A program made the position numbers and the translations under genes. The notes beneath the pieces were generated by a model that had not been told where the DNA came from, ran no database searches, and saw only the letters and a program-made list of their open reading frames with translations. This document shows, piece after piece, positions 35,115-44,238 of a stretch of DNA of 52,828 nt. Source of the DNA: Sedimentisphaerales bacterium (GTDB lineage: Bacteria > Planctomycetota > Phycisphaerae > Sedimentisphaerales > Anaerobacaceae); the NCBI GenBank assembly GCA_016933295.1, contig JAFGBG010000039.1, positions 1 to 52,828 on the forward strand. The letters run 5' to 3'. Within the stretch, counting starts at the first letter, position 1; the number at the start of each line of letters is the position of its first letter.

Positions 35115-35725
35115 GCCACACCTCCTTTTGTTAGCATCATAATAATGCTAAATCGTTAATCCTGTAACTTTTATTCGATGGGAAAAGCCTCCTCCTAAAA
35201 AGGCTCTTCATCCCTAAAGTGCCTGTAATATCTTAATATATTGAAAGATTGTCAAGTGTAAAAGCTATATTTTATAATGCACTATCCGACAGCACCAGGA
35301 AATTTAAGGATTTAAGGCTCAGAGACTATTCCTTTTTGATCTCTGACTTCGCTCCGGAGGGGCTTTTTTTACAGGTAATTTTACGACATTGGCAATTATA
35401 GATAGATATGAATCTTACCTTTGATTTTTTTATAATAAAGGGCCTTAATGGTCTATAAAACTCCAATTCATTATCTTTTTTCTTGCTAATCCGCCCAAAA
35501 TATGTTCTAATTTTTTAATTAGCGAATTCGATTTATAGCCGTCAAACAGGGAAAATAGCGTAGAATGTTTAAAAAGCTTAAAATCTATTAATTGAAATAA
35601 AGAGTTAAACCATAGATAGGATTTGTTCCTGTAAATTCTACATTTTAAAAGGCAGACTACGTTATAGTAACATGTTATTGGTGTCTCTGCTTGCATAACG
35701 GCAAATTTTATGTAAGGAGGACGAG
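35115..35725. other. AT-rich gap before the LRR gene
   Basis: 611 bases. Holds a weak plus-strand terminator-like stem (35351-35370), a CAGAGA/TCTCTG stem just upstream, and an 83-codon minus-strand frame (35445-35696) without a ribosome-binding site that is not accepted as a gene. No promoter was convincing. Confidence 0.4.
35351..35370 (+). terminator. weak terminator-like stem
   Basis: GCTCC/GGGGC (one G-T pair), 3-base loop, then seven T. No plus-strand gene lies immediately upstream, so its role is unclear. Confidence 0.3.
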
Positions 35726-38700
35726 ATGTATCGCTTTGTGATCGGTATTATTTTACTTTCTATCATCCTGACCGTCAACTCATTCGGAAAAGGTGTACCC
35801 GACTTCGAGGATCTCGCCTTGTGGACCGATTCCTGGCTGCATGGTCAGTGGAATGATGAGGTACTATTCTCGGCCAATGCGGACTCCACCACAGGACAGG
35901 GTGGCTTTGGTTGCTATGGGGACCTGCCCCCCATGGAATTGGTGCTCACGGGCACAGAGGAGGCAGAAATCGTGTTGACATCCCCTCAGCGGGAGGCTCG
36001 TATAAAGATCTATCATCTGAGCGTAACAAACTGGGCCGCTTTTGATGAACTGTTTGGGCCTCCATGTCCGCAGTCTGACTGCCCACACGCAGGGATGACC
36101 CCTAATTTCGGTTTCCCCATTTCTTCGGGCTGGAACCTTCAGGTGGCAGAGGAATTCGGCTTGATTACCAAACTCGAGTCTGCGAGCGATCTGACCCGGT
36201 TGTGGTACTGGAATTTTGCCCACGTGGAAGAAACAACACTCCACCTTCGCCTCGGGGACCCGCGGTGTGACTACCCTGACTCCTTAGCTTTCTCCCAATC
36301 GAACTCCGTGTGGATAACTGGGACGGCGCCACGACGCTTTCTGACCCTGTCCTCATCTATCGGGGGGCACGTGTCGACACCAGGGGAAGGCACGTTTGAG
36401 TACGATGCCCTGACCTTTGTCCGGTTAGCTGCGCAACCTGACCCTGGCTATCAGTTTTACGGCTGGCTTTGCCCTGTGTGGCCACCACGCGGGTGGCAGG
36501 GAGATTGGTGGAAGGTGGTAGATGGCACATCTGCGATGACATGGGCGTGGTTAGACATGCTCGACGAAGGCTACGAGCTGGTGGCCAACTTCGAGCCAGA
36601 CTCGACGGGGCAGCTGCGCGTACAGTGTCAGAGTAAGGGCTTCTCTCTTGATATTCCAAAAGGTAGGTCATGGTCCGATACGGCGGATTTGATGCTGGAC
36701 GTTCAGGTCTTGGATGGAAATGGCCGCTTTGTGTATATGGCTACTATTTCGACAAGCGACGGGGTCGCCCTTGGGCAGAATAATGCCGGCCCGGCACCGA
36801 ATTGCATCTTCCCAATCACAGACGCTCCCGTGGTCGGACCGTGCGTCAAGTCGTTGGTGGCTACTCTCGGCAATGCGTGGGGGACGAGCGTCCCGATTAC
36901 CTTCTATACTATTACCGCAGAGGATGCCTTTACGGAAGTACTGTCCAGCGCCAGGGCCGAACAGATAAACTCAGCCCGCCAGTGGAGGGCGGTGGCAGAT
37001 CCCAGCATTCCCGCACCCAATCCCGTGCTGGACCGTCTCATGCTGGTCTGGACGATGTTGAAGCCCATGCTTGAGTATTTTGCACTACCGGGTGATGAGA
37101 TCACTCTTGGAACGTTTGAATACACGGTCCCGGGTGTCGAGCCGGTGTACCGCGTCTACGAAGGAATATCGCGCAACGGAAGCGTGATACATGAGTGGGA
37201 CTGCTGGACGACGGACCAGTACGATGCGTACTATATCAAATCCGGCGGGACGTATACTTTGGGCCCCGACACGGGCTCTCCCGACATCGTCGTAACGGTG
37301 GCCTCGCCCGCGACGATCTACATTACCGACCCTAGAGGCCTGCATGCTGGTTGTGATCCGCGCAACGGGCAGTTGGTGGTGGAGTTCCCTGTGTTTATGA
37401 GCGATCCGAATGCTGAGCCCTTCCATGTTAGGGTATTAGATCCTATCGATGGTTCGTATAATATACAGGTGGTTCCTAAACCTGGGGCCGAACCGAGTGC
37501 GACTTACACGCTTACGGCGACAATCGGTGAACAATCGCTAACGCTCGCCGAGAACGCGAAGATCGGACTGGCATCCTCGGTATCCTATCACATCGATGCA
37601 GAGTCAAGTCCTTCAGGAATCTTTAAGGATGCGAACCTGAAAGCCAGGGTGGAAGCGACCCTGGGGGTGACCGACCCAACACCTGCAGATATGCTCGGCC
37701 TGACCAGCCTTGTGGCAACTTGCAGTGTTTGTGATCTGACCGGTCTCCAGTACGCGACGAATCTGAAGGAACTGCTCCTGTCTATGAATTTCGCCATTGG
37801 TGACCTCAGTCCCCTCTCTGGACTCCGCAAACTCACCAGATTGGACTTGGAGTATAATGGGATTATCAACATCACCCTGCTGAGCGGCCTGACCGACCTC
37901 AAGTCATTGTATTTAGGGAATAACAGCATCCAGGAGATTGGTCCTCTGGAAGGTTTGGCAAATCTCCAGATACTGTCGTTGGAGGAGAATCAGATCAGCG
38001 ACATACAGGCCTTGGCAAACCTTCGCCATCTGCAGCACCTGAACCTAACCGGCAACCCTCTGAGTGCCGAAGCCCGAGACACCTACATCCCTGAGATCAT
38101 CGCGAACAACCCTGGTATCGACCTGCAAATCGGCCCGGCGTCGGTGCACTTTCCCGATCCGAATCTGAAAGCGGCAGTCGAGGTTGCGCTGGACGTGAAC
38201 GAACCGACGCCATTGGACATGCTTCAATTGACCGAACTCACGGCGAGGGAAAGCAGTATTTCTACTCTCAGTGGTCTTGAGTATGCAATTAATCTCACCG
38301 AGTTAGACCTGGGATGGAATAGTATCGACGATCTTAGTCCTCTGGCAGGATTGAGTAACCTTCGGCTCTTGCACATGGATAACAACGTAATTAGTGACAT
38401 TAGCCCATTGTCGGCTCTAACAGCTTTGGAGGCATTGTGGCTGGACTCAAATCAAATCGAGGACATCAGCGCGTTGGCAGGTTTGATGAACCTCCAATGG
38501 CTTGACCTATCCCGGAATCCATTGAACCAGGAAGCCTGCGATGTTTACATCCCTCAGATAAAGTCGAACAATCCCGGCGTCCAGGTTTACGAGACCTCGT
38601 GTGCTGCCGAGTGCACACTGACAGTCTCATCAACGACTGGAGGCTGGGTGTATGCAGTGCAGAGTGGTTTGATGAAACCTGTCAGCGGAACTCTCAATTA

Positions 38701-39118
38701 CTCCTGTGATACTCGTGTGTTAGTCTCCGCGAAGCCGGATTTGGACCACCATTTCGTCAACTGGACAGGCACAGCCGTGACTGCTGGCAAGGTAGATAAT
38801 CCGAATTCCTCAATTACCACGGTCACTGTCGATGCAGACTATACGCTTGTGGCCAACTTTGCCCCGGAAGAACCGGAGCCCCTATATCCGCTCGGCATCG
38901 CGATAATACCATCAGGAGCAGGCTCCGTAACTTGCTCACCGGATCAGTCGGAATACCCGCTCGGAGAAAAGGTGACAGTAACGGCTACACCTGCTTCGGG
39001 ATACGTCTTCAGTCATTGGTCTGGCATAACGCAGGTGGACGATCCATTTTCTGCAACAACATGGCTTTTTATTGAAGAAGCGTGCCACGTCATAGCCATT
39101 TTCGAGCCGACCGAGTAA
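35726..39118 (+). CDS. large secreted leucine-rich-repeat protein, internalin-like
   Basis: 1130 residues with a signal peptide (MYRFVIGIILLSIILTVNS). The mature start VPDFEDLALWTDSWL resembles the dockerin-like motif of planctomycetal surface proteins. An InlB B-repeat-like domain occupies about 203-295, ending in YELVANFEP. Two tandem modules follow (about 630-804 and 805-961): each has a cap of the form F-D-NLKA-VE--L-V--PTP-DML-LT-L, several 22-residue repeats with the N-x-I-x-D-I-x-P/A-L pattern, and an end of the form NNPG. Two more InlB-B-like repeats close the protein (964-1050 and 1054-1130; VNWTG, HWSG). AAGGAGG precedes the ATG. Composition is visibly richer in G+C, with more CTG, ACC and GAC codons than the neighbours, which suggests transfer. 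Probably an adhesin or binding protein on the cell surface. Confidence 0.88.
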   Translation: MYRFVIGIILLSIILTVNSFGKGVPDFEDLALWTDSWLHGQWNDEVLFSANADSTTGQGGFGCYGDLPPMELVLTGTEEAEIVLTSPQREARIKIYHLSVTNWAAFDELFGPPCPQSDCPHAGMTPNFGFPISSGWNLQVAEEFGLITKLESASDLTRLWYWNFAHVEETTLHLRLGDPRCDYPDSLAFSQSNSVWITGTAPRRFLTLSSSIGGHVSTPGEGTFEYDALTFVRLAAQPDPGYQFYGWLCPVWPPRGWQGDWWKVVDGTSAMTWAWLDMLDEGYELVANFEPDSTGQLRVQCQSKGFSLDIPKGRSWSDTADLMLDVQVLDGNGRFVYMATISTSDGVALGQNNAGPAPNCIFPITDAPVVGPCVKSLVATLGNAWGTSVPITFYTITAEDAFTEVLSSARAEQINSARQWRAVADPSIPAPNPVLDRLMLVWTMLKPMLEYFALPGDEITLGTFEYTVPGVEPVYRVYEGISRNGSVIHEWDCWTTDQYDAYYIKSGGTYTLGPDTGSPDIVVTVASPATIYITDPRGLHAGCDPRNGQLVVEFPVFMSDPNAEPFHVRVLDPIDGSYNIQVVPKPGAEPSATYTLTATIGEQSLTLAENAKIGLASSVSYHIDAESSPSGIFKDANLKARVEATLGVTDPTPADMLGLTSLVATCSVCDLTGLQYATNLKELLLSMNFAIGDLSPLSGLRKLTRLDLEYNGIINITLLSGLTDLKSLYLGNNSIQEIGPLEGLANLQILSLEENQISDIQALANLRHLQHLNLTGNPLSAEARDTYIPEIIANNPGIDLQIGPASVHFPDPNLKAAVEVALDVNEPTPLDMLQLTELTARESSISTLSGLEYAINLTELDLGWNSIDDLSPLAGLSNLRLLHMDNNVISDISPLSALTALEALWLDSNQIEDISALAGLMNLQWLDLSRNPLNQEACDVYIPQIKSNNPGVQVYETSCAAECTLTVSSTTGGWVYAVQSGLMKPVSGTLNYSCDTRVLVSAKPDLDHHFVNWTGTAVTAGKVDNPNSSITTVTVDADYTLVANFAPEEPEPLYPLGIAIIPSGAGSVTCSPDQSEYPLGEKVTVTATPASGYVFSHWSGITQVDDPFSATTWLFIEEACHVIAIFEPTE

Positions 39119-39213
39119 GACTAATATAAATTAACCTTATATGTACCTCCACACAGTGTCTTATCTGTATTACTTTCTACGGATAAGCATATGTAAACAT
39201 TTAGACGAACTTT

Positions 39214-39241
39214 GATATAGCGCCTACTATAGCGCGATATC
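39214..39241 (+). promoter_or_regulatory. inverted repeat upstream of mgtC, possible operator
   Basis: GATATAGCGC and GCGCGATATC form an inverted repeat with one mismatch around an 8-base centre; TATAGCGC also occurs twice in direct orientation (39216 and 39228). About 107 bases before the mgtC ATG. Confidence 0.4.
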
Positions 39242-39323
39242 GACAATTAGCTCGGGCGGAATGGAGTGAACAAATCGAGCGAAGTTAATGATAGTAACGC
39301 CGGTTTTTTAGCTTGATTAATTC

Positions 39324-39347
39324 GCCTGTTAAAGGTAACTTTCAGGC
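39324..39347 (+). promoter_or_regulatory. hairpin covering the mgtC ribosome-binding site
   Basis: GCCTG (39324-39328), TT bulge, AAAG, loop GTAA, CTTT, CAGGC (39343-39347): nine base pairs closed by a GNRA-type loop. The ribosome-binding purines AAAGG lie within the upper stem, and the hairpin ends at the base before the ATG. Confidence 0.55.
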
Positions 39348-39824
39348 ATGGATACTTTGAAAACGATATTCGATATGACGCCTTTCTCCTGGACGGAGAT
39401 TCTCTGTGCCATGCTCGCCGGAACGATTATCGGCATCGAGAGGCAGGCATTGGGCAAACCCATCGGCATCCGCACGAGCATACTTATCTGCATCAGCACC
39501 TATGCCTTCACAACCTTCTCCGACTTAAACCACGAGCCGGCGCTGGACCTTCGCGTTATCGGCCAAATAATCACCGGTATCGGCTTTCTCGGCGGCGGTG
39601 TTATCCTCTCTCGCAACGGTATCGTTGTCGGGGTTACTTCCGCCGCATGCATCTGGATACTTGCGGCTATAGGAATCACCATTGGAACCAATCACCATAT
39701 AACCGGCGTCAAGATGGCCATCCTCGCAGTCCTGATTCTAACCGGCGTGGACACAGCCGAGAAAAAGATAAAGTTCCTCAGCAAAGGCATGCACAAAAAG
39801 TACATAGATAAAGAGACGAATTGA
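39348..39824 (+). CDS. MgtC/SapB family membrane protein
   Basis: 158 residues with four or five membrane helices. The family core is clear: GTIIGIERQALGKPIGIRTSIL (25-46), followed by VIGQIITGIGFLGGGVILSRNG and GVTSAACIWILAAIGI. The C-terminal soluble domain found in longer MgtC proteins is absent, so it belongs to the short SapB-like form. Members influence magnesium homeostasis and survival at low magnesium or in hosts; transport itself is not established. The start codon is abutted by a hairpin that hides the ribosome-binding site, and an inverted repeat lies upstream, so expression is likely regulated. Monocistronic. Confidence 0.9.
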   Translation: MDTLKTIFDMTPFSWTEILCAMLAGTIIGIERQALGKPIGIRTSILICISTYAFTTFSDLNHEPALDLRVIGQIITGIGFLGGGVILSRNGIVVGVTSAACIWILAAIGITIGTNHHITGVKMAILAVLILTGVDTAEKKIKFLSKGMHKKYIDKETN

Positions 39825-40329
39825 TACGATGGGTAGCAGCTACTAAGTGAACAACGTGCCGTATCAAGGACAATCTGCCGGAAAAACACCGATTTTCCTT
39901 GAATTTTCACCGGTACGATATATAATACGATTCGACAATTGAATATGGTAAATTATCGAATAGAGGGGGGCATCAATCAGAACTCAGACATCAATCCTAA
40001 GCACTAACCTCGAAATACAAAACAATTTCAAGCTTTCGAAATCCCGAATTTTCAAAACAAAATGAGCAAAGAATCAAAATCATGCTAAATTTAGAATAAA
40101 ACTGTACTTATCATCCTTTTGCCTTGGCACTTTTGCACTTATGCTCTTATGAACCTTTTTTGCAAAACGAACCCAATTTTGAATAGACTAAAGACAACGG
40201 ACACAAGACCCAAGAAAAGTATATTTAAAAAACGAAGCCAATCCTACTTAGCAGTCAACGTATAGCAAGTAGCGTATAACCATGTAAGTATTTGATATTA
40301 ATACAGTTAGGTTTTTGACAATGGATTAT
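39825..40329. other. 505-base gap, AT-rich, decayed repeat-like text
   Basis: No gene. At 39931-39960 a 10-bp inverted repeat with one mismatch (TTCGACAATT / AATTATCGAA, 10-base centre). From about 39975 to 40200 the strand is purine- and A-rich with short recurring words such as CGAAAT, CAAAAC and CACTTTTGCACTT, resembling the low-complexity repeats scattered in planctomycete intergenic DNA; that resemblance is from memory. Confidence 0.4.
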
Positions 40330-40923
40330 TTATAAGAATTGCATCAGGCCTTTTCTTATGAGCATAACTGCGATAGCGGCAAGAAGCAGGCTGAATACCT
40401 TGGACAAGGCCTTCGAGCCGGAGATTCCCAAAATCTTCATCAATATGGAAGACATTCGAAAAACAAGGCCGCAAAGAAGGATATTGCTAATAATCGAAAA
40501 CATAGCGGCTAAAAGGCCGTATTCGTTGACGATCAATATCGAGGTAGTCAGTACTGCCGGCCCGGCGATAAGAGGCGTGCCGAGCGGAACCGCACCAAGC
40601 TCAGCCCCCGGGATCCGCCTTCTCTTTATCGGGTTTACAATGTCGATAATCGCCAGGCAAAAAAGCACAACACCGCCGGCAATCATAAAGTCGCCCATCG
40701 CAATCCCCAGTACTTTGAAAACCAGCTTGCCCAAAAGCACGAACCCGATGGCAAGACCGGCTGCGGTTATCATCGATTGAATGATGATTTTGTATCGCTC
40801 TTTCCGCTCCATGCCTTCGGTCAGAGTAACAAAAATCGGCATGACTCCGATTGCATCGACCGCCACGAAAAGAGGTATGAATGATGAAAAAATGTTCTCA
40901 AACATAACGCTTTTACCAATCAT
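40330..40923 (-). CDS. MarC family integral membrane protein
   Basis: 197 residues with six predicted helices. MarC family marks: PLFVAVDAIGVMPIFVTLTEG (17-37) and, after the second helix, AVPLGTPLIAGPAVLTTSI (128-146), the internal repeat partner with the conserved P-L-x-x-GP. Family function is unknown; early links to antibiotic resistance have not held up. An in-frame ATG six codons downstream (40905) begins directly at the first helix and is an equally good start; neither has a strong ribosome-binding site. It converges on mgtC and lies just beyond fabD. Confidence 0.88.
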   Translation of the reverse strand: MIGKSVMFENIFSSFIPLFVAVDAIGVMPIFVTLTEGMERKERYKIIIQSMITAAGLAIGFVLLGKLVFKVLGIAMGDFMIAGGVVLFCLAIIDIVNPIKRRRIPGAELGAVPLGTPLIAGPAVLTTSILIVNEYGLLAAMFSIISNILLCGLVFRMSSILMKILGISGSKALSKVFSLLLAAIAVMLIRKGLMQFL

Positions 40924-41149
40924 GTTTCATAAACAAACGCACCTGCTCAGGTATAGTCAGTTTATCAAATCTCCGGCGAAAGTCGATAGAGTTTTTATGC
41001 AGGTACATTCCGGCAAAAATCGAATTTGGCCAATTATTTACAGCAGGTTATCGCTTTACGCTGCAGAGCATTCTTCGGAGCGATGGATTTTCGCCCCAGA
41101 GATCCGGGATTTTAGTAAGCGGCCATCGTCTTGAAGGTTGTATCAGCAA

Positions 41150-42109
41150 TCAATGCGGCAGAATCTCTTTTAGAGACTGGGCGGATGAGATATTGTTGAC
41201 TTTGGCCTTGCGATTTATTCTTTTCATCAGGGAAGTCAAAACTCTGCCGGGGCCGATCTCGTAAAAATCCTCTACGCCGTCTTCGATGAGTCGCTCCATG
41301 CATTTTTGCCACAGAATCGGGCTTGTTAATTGCTTTATCAGGCCACGGGCTATCTCTTCGGAACTTTGATAGTATTCGGCGTTGATATTTGCGATAATCC
41401 TGGTCCGGGACGGTTCGGCAATCTTACTTTGCGACAAGGCTTCGCCGAGAGCATCGGCGGCAGGGGCCATCAGCCTCGTATGAAAAGCACCTGCGACGTC
41501 CAGTCGAACCGCTTTGATTGCTCCAACCTTAACGGCCATTTCTTTGGCTGATTTGCAGGCCGATTTCGTGCCGCTTACGACAATTTGGCCGGGGCAGTTG
41601 AAATTAACCGGCTCCAGGAACATTTGCTCGCTTTGACCTCCGGAGTTTTCGATGATATCGGCGCACAGCATTCGGACTTGTTCTTCCTCCAGGCCGATTA
41701 TGCTTACCATGGCACCGCCGTTGGCGTCGGCGGCGGCCTGCATGGCCTTGCCTCGTTTGTTGACAAGAACAAGAGCATCTTCGAAGCTGAGCACGCCGGC
41801 GGCATAAAGCGCCGTGTATTCGCCGAGACTCAGACCGGCGGTGACATCGGCCAGAAAAGAATCCGGCGGCAGTTCTGCTCGCATAACTTCGAGTATGGCT
41901 GCGGACGTGGTAAAAATCGCCGGCTGAGATATTGCCGTGCTGTTAAGCTCTTCGGCGGGTCCCTCGAAGCAGATTCCGGTAAGGTCGAAACCGAGAATAT
42001 CATTCGCTTGTTTGAAAACTTCCGCCGCTTTCTCGAAAGAACGGGCGATGTCGGCGCCCATCTCTACAAACTGAGCGCCCTGTCCTGGAAATAGAAACGC
42101 TGTTTTCAT
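41150..42109 (-). CDS. fabD: malonyl-CoA:ACP transacylase
   Basis: Loads malonate from CoA onto acyl carrier protein. GQGAQF (9-14) forms the oxyanion loop, the nucleophile Ser94 sits in GLSLGEY (the more usual GHSxGE has His before the Ser), Arg119 and His210 (AGAFHTRLM) complete the site. 319 residues, normal. It lies 52 bases behind fabH. In the classical order fabG should follow directly, but fabG is 13 kb away and the next gene is marC. Confidence 0.96.
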   Translation of the reverse strand: MKTAFLFPGQGAQFVEMGADIARSFEKAAEVFKQANDILGFDLTGICFEGPAEELNSTAISQPAIFTTSAAILEVMRAELPPDSFLADVTAGLSLGEYTALYAAGVLSFEDALVLVNKRGKAMQAAADANGGAMVSIIGLEEEQVRMLCADIIENSGGQSEQMFLEPVNFNCPGQIVVSGTKSACKSAKEMAVKVGAIKAVRLDVAGAFHTRLMAPAADALGEALSQSKIAEPSRTRIIANINAEYYQSSEEIARGLIKQLTSPILWQKCMERLIEDGVEDFYEIGPGRVLTSLMKRINRKAKVNNISSAQSLKEILPH

Positions 42110-42161
42110 GGTTTTTCTCTCTGTATGAAGACTGTTGTAACCTCAGATATTCAAGTGACAA

Positions 42162-43178
42162 TCAAAACTCGATTACGTTAGCCCCCCATGTCAGTCCGGC
42201 ACCGAAAGCAACTAAAATGACGATATCGCCTCTTTCGATTTTACCCTTTCTCGCACAATCATCGAAAGCGATAGGTACCGAGGCGGCGGAAGTATTGCCG
42301 TATTCGCCGATATTGATGAACACTTTTTCGTCCGGCAGATTCAGTCGTTTTGCCGCCGATTCGATAATCCTTGCATTCATCTGGTGCGAAATGAACATTT
42401 TGACGTCATCCATGGTTAATCCGCAGTGGTCGAGACTTTCGGTGACGGTTTCGACGATTCGGCGAATCGCCTGCTGATATACTTCGCGGCCTTTGATTTG
42501 CATATAGATTTTATTCGGATCGTCCAGTTTTTTGCTCGACGGGTAGCGCGAACCGTATGCCTGACAATTCAAGGCTTCCCAGCGATCTCCGTCCGAGTGC
42601 ATGGTGCTGTATAAAATGCCTTTTCGTCCGTCTTTACTTCTCTCGAGCACAACGGCACCGGCGCCGTCGCCAAAGAGTATGCAGCTTGTCCGGTCGGTCC
42701 AGTCCGTAATTTTCGTCAGGGTTTCGGCGCCTATTACAATCGCGTTGTTTAATCTGCCGCTTTCGATAAATTGCTGCACTATTGACAAACCATATACAAA
42801 GCCGCTGCACGCGGCGGCCAGATCGAATACCCAGGCTTTACTTGCACCGAGCGAACGTTGCACGAAACTGGCGGTGGAAGGGAATACCATCTCCGGCGTG
42901 ATTGTAGCCACAATGATAAGCTCGATGTCTTCAGCTTTCATTTTAGCCTCGTCCAGAGCGTTTTCGGCCGCTCGTGTAGCTAATAATGCGGTACTTTCCT
43001 GATCTGTCGTAATATGCCGGACTTTTATCCCCGTCCGTGTTGTGATCCATTTGTCTGAGGTATCTACCATTTTCGCAAGCTCATCGTTTGTCAGTGTTTT
43101 CGCCGGCACGAACGAGCCGTAACCGGTGATGACTGCACGATAAGCAGGGGGGAAGCTACCGTTAGCTGGTCTATTCAT
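42162..43178 (-). CDS. fabH: beta-ketoacyl-ACP synthase III
   Basis: Starts fatty acid synthesis by condensing acyl-CoA with malonyl-ACP. The catalytic triad is Cys124 (AAACSGFVYG), His265 (FISHQMNARI) and Asn295 (GEYGNTSAAS). 338 residues. It starts nine bases after plsX ends. It lies third in rpmF-plsX-fabH-fabD. Primer preference (acetyl or branched) cannot be told from these motifs. Confidence 0.97.
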   Translation of the reverse strand: MNRPANGSFPPAYRAVITGYGSFVPAKTLTNDELAKMVDTSDKWITTRTGIKVRHITTDQESTALLATRAAENALDEAKMKAEDIELIIVATITPEMVFPSTASFVQRSLGASKAWVFDLAAACSGFVYGLSIVQQFIESGRLNNAIVIGAETLTKITDWTDRTSCILFGDGAGAVVLERSKDGRKGILYSTMHSDGDRWEALNCQAYGSRYPSSKKLDDPNKIYMQIKGREVYQQAIRRIVETVTESLDHCGLTMDDVKMFISHQMNARIIESAAKRLNLPDEKVFINIGEYGNTSAASVPIAFDDCARKGKIERGDIVILVAFGAGLTWGANVIEF

Positions 43179-43187
43179 CCGTGGTCC

Positions 43188-44225
43188 TTACGCAGGTTGC
43201 CGAGAATTTGCGTCTTGTGCCGAACCGCACAATTGGCTACTCGAAATATAATCAATAATTTTATCGTTGATTTTTTCCGTATAAAATCTTTTTGAAGCTA
43301 AAATCGCATTCTTAATCGTTCTACTCTTGCTCGAGCCATGACAAATTAATGCCGTGCCGTTAATTCCCAACAGCAGCGCTCCGCCGTACTCGTTATAGTC
43401 ATACTTTTTATATATTCTCATCATCACAGGCTTGAATTTCATTGCCAGTCGCAGCTTTTCTTCCATAAGCTCGTACTTTATAGCTTTAAACAAACCGTCC
43501 ACAAGAGCTTCGGTAAGCTTGAGGATTACATTGCCCACGAAACCTTCGCAAACAACAACATCACAGGTTCCCTGGAAGATATCTCTTCCTTCGATATTGC
43601 CGATGAAGTTCAACCGTGAATCCGCTTTGAACATTTCTCTTGCTTTTTTGACTATCTCGTTGCCTTTTGCTTCCTCGGAACCGATATTCATAATACCGAC
43701 CCGGGGATTGTCTATTTTAAGCAGATTTTTCGAGTATATGCTTCCCATTACACCGTATTGATAAAGGTGAATCGGCTTACATGCGATATTGGCTCCGACG
43801 TCGCATATTGTTACCTGCCCTTCGGGGGTGGGAAACACCACAGCGATGCCCGGACGGTTGATTCCGGGAAGGTTTCTAATTCTCATCTGGAAAGCCGCCA
43901 CGCAGGCTCCCGTGTTACCGGCGGAGATGACAGCATCGGCCTGGTCCCTTTTGGCTAATTTTGCTATAACGGCTATCGAGCTTTTCGGTTTCTTTCTAAG
44001 ACTTTCTATGGGTGTTTCACCCATAGTGATAATGTCCGGGGCATGAACTATGCTGATTTTAGCTTTTCCGGACAGTCTTGAGGGCAAATGCGTTTTTATA
44101 GTATCTTCGGGTCCGACAAGAATCAATTCGTCGTTCTCGGTAAGTAAATCTATCGATTCAAGCGCACCGGCGATAATTTCACCCGGTGCATTGTCGCCTC
44201 CCATTGCGTCAATTGCTATTCGCAT
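43188..44225 (-). CDS. plsX: phosphate acyltransferase
   Basis: Converts acyl-ACP to acyl-phosphate, the first step toward phosphatidic acid with PlsY. MRIAIDAMGGDNAPGEI at the N-terminus, SAGNTGA, and CDVVVCEGFVGNVILKL-type segments are the family signatures; 345 residues is normal, with a short extra tail. It follows rpmF by 13 bases in the conserved rpmF-plsX-fabH-fabD arrangement that couples lipid and ribosome synthesis. Confidence 0.97.
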   Translation of the reverse strand: MRIAIDAMGGDNAPGEIIAGALESIDLLTENDELILVGPEDTIKTHLPSRLSGKAKISIVHAPDIITMGETPIESLRKKPKSSIAVIAKLAKRDQADAVISAGNTGACVAAFQMRIRNLPGINRPGIAVVFPTPEGQVTICDVGANIACKPIHLYQYGVMGSIYSKNLLKIDNPRVGIMNIGSEEAKGNEIVKKAREMFKADSRLNFIGNIEGRDIFQGTCDVVVCEGFVGNVILKLTEALVDGLFKAIKYELMEEKLRLAMKFKPVMMRIYKKYDYNEYGGALLLGINGTALICHGSSKSRTIKNAILASKRFYTEKINDKIIDYISSSQLCGSAQDANSRQPA

Positions 44226-44238
44226 ATTTCAGCCGTCC

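Noticed and set aside
35445-35696. 83-codon minus-strand frame before the LRR gene
   Set aside because: No ribosome-binding site, AT-rich non-coding surroundings and no recognisable motif; could be a remnant but cannot be supported.
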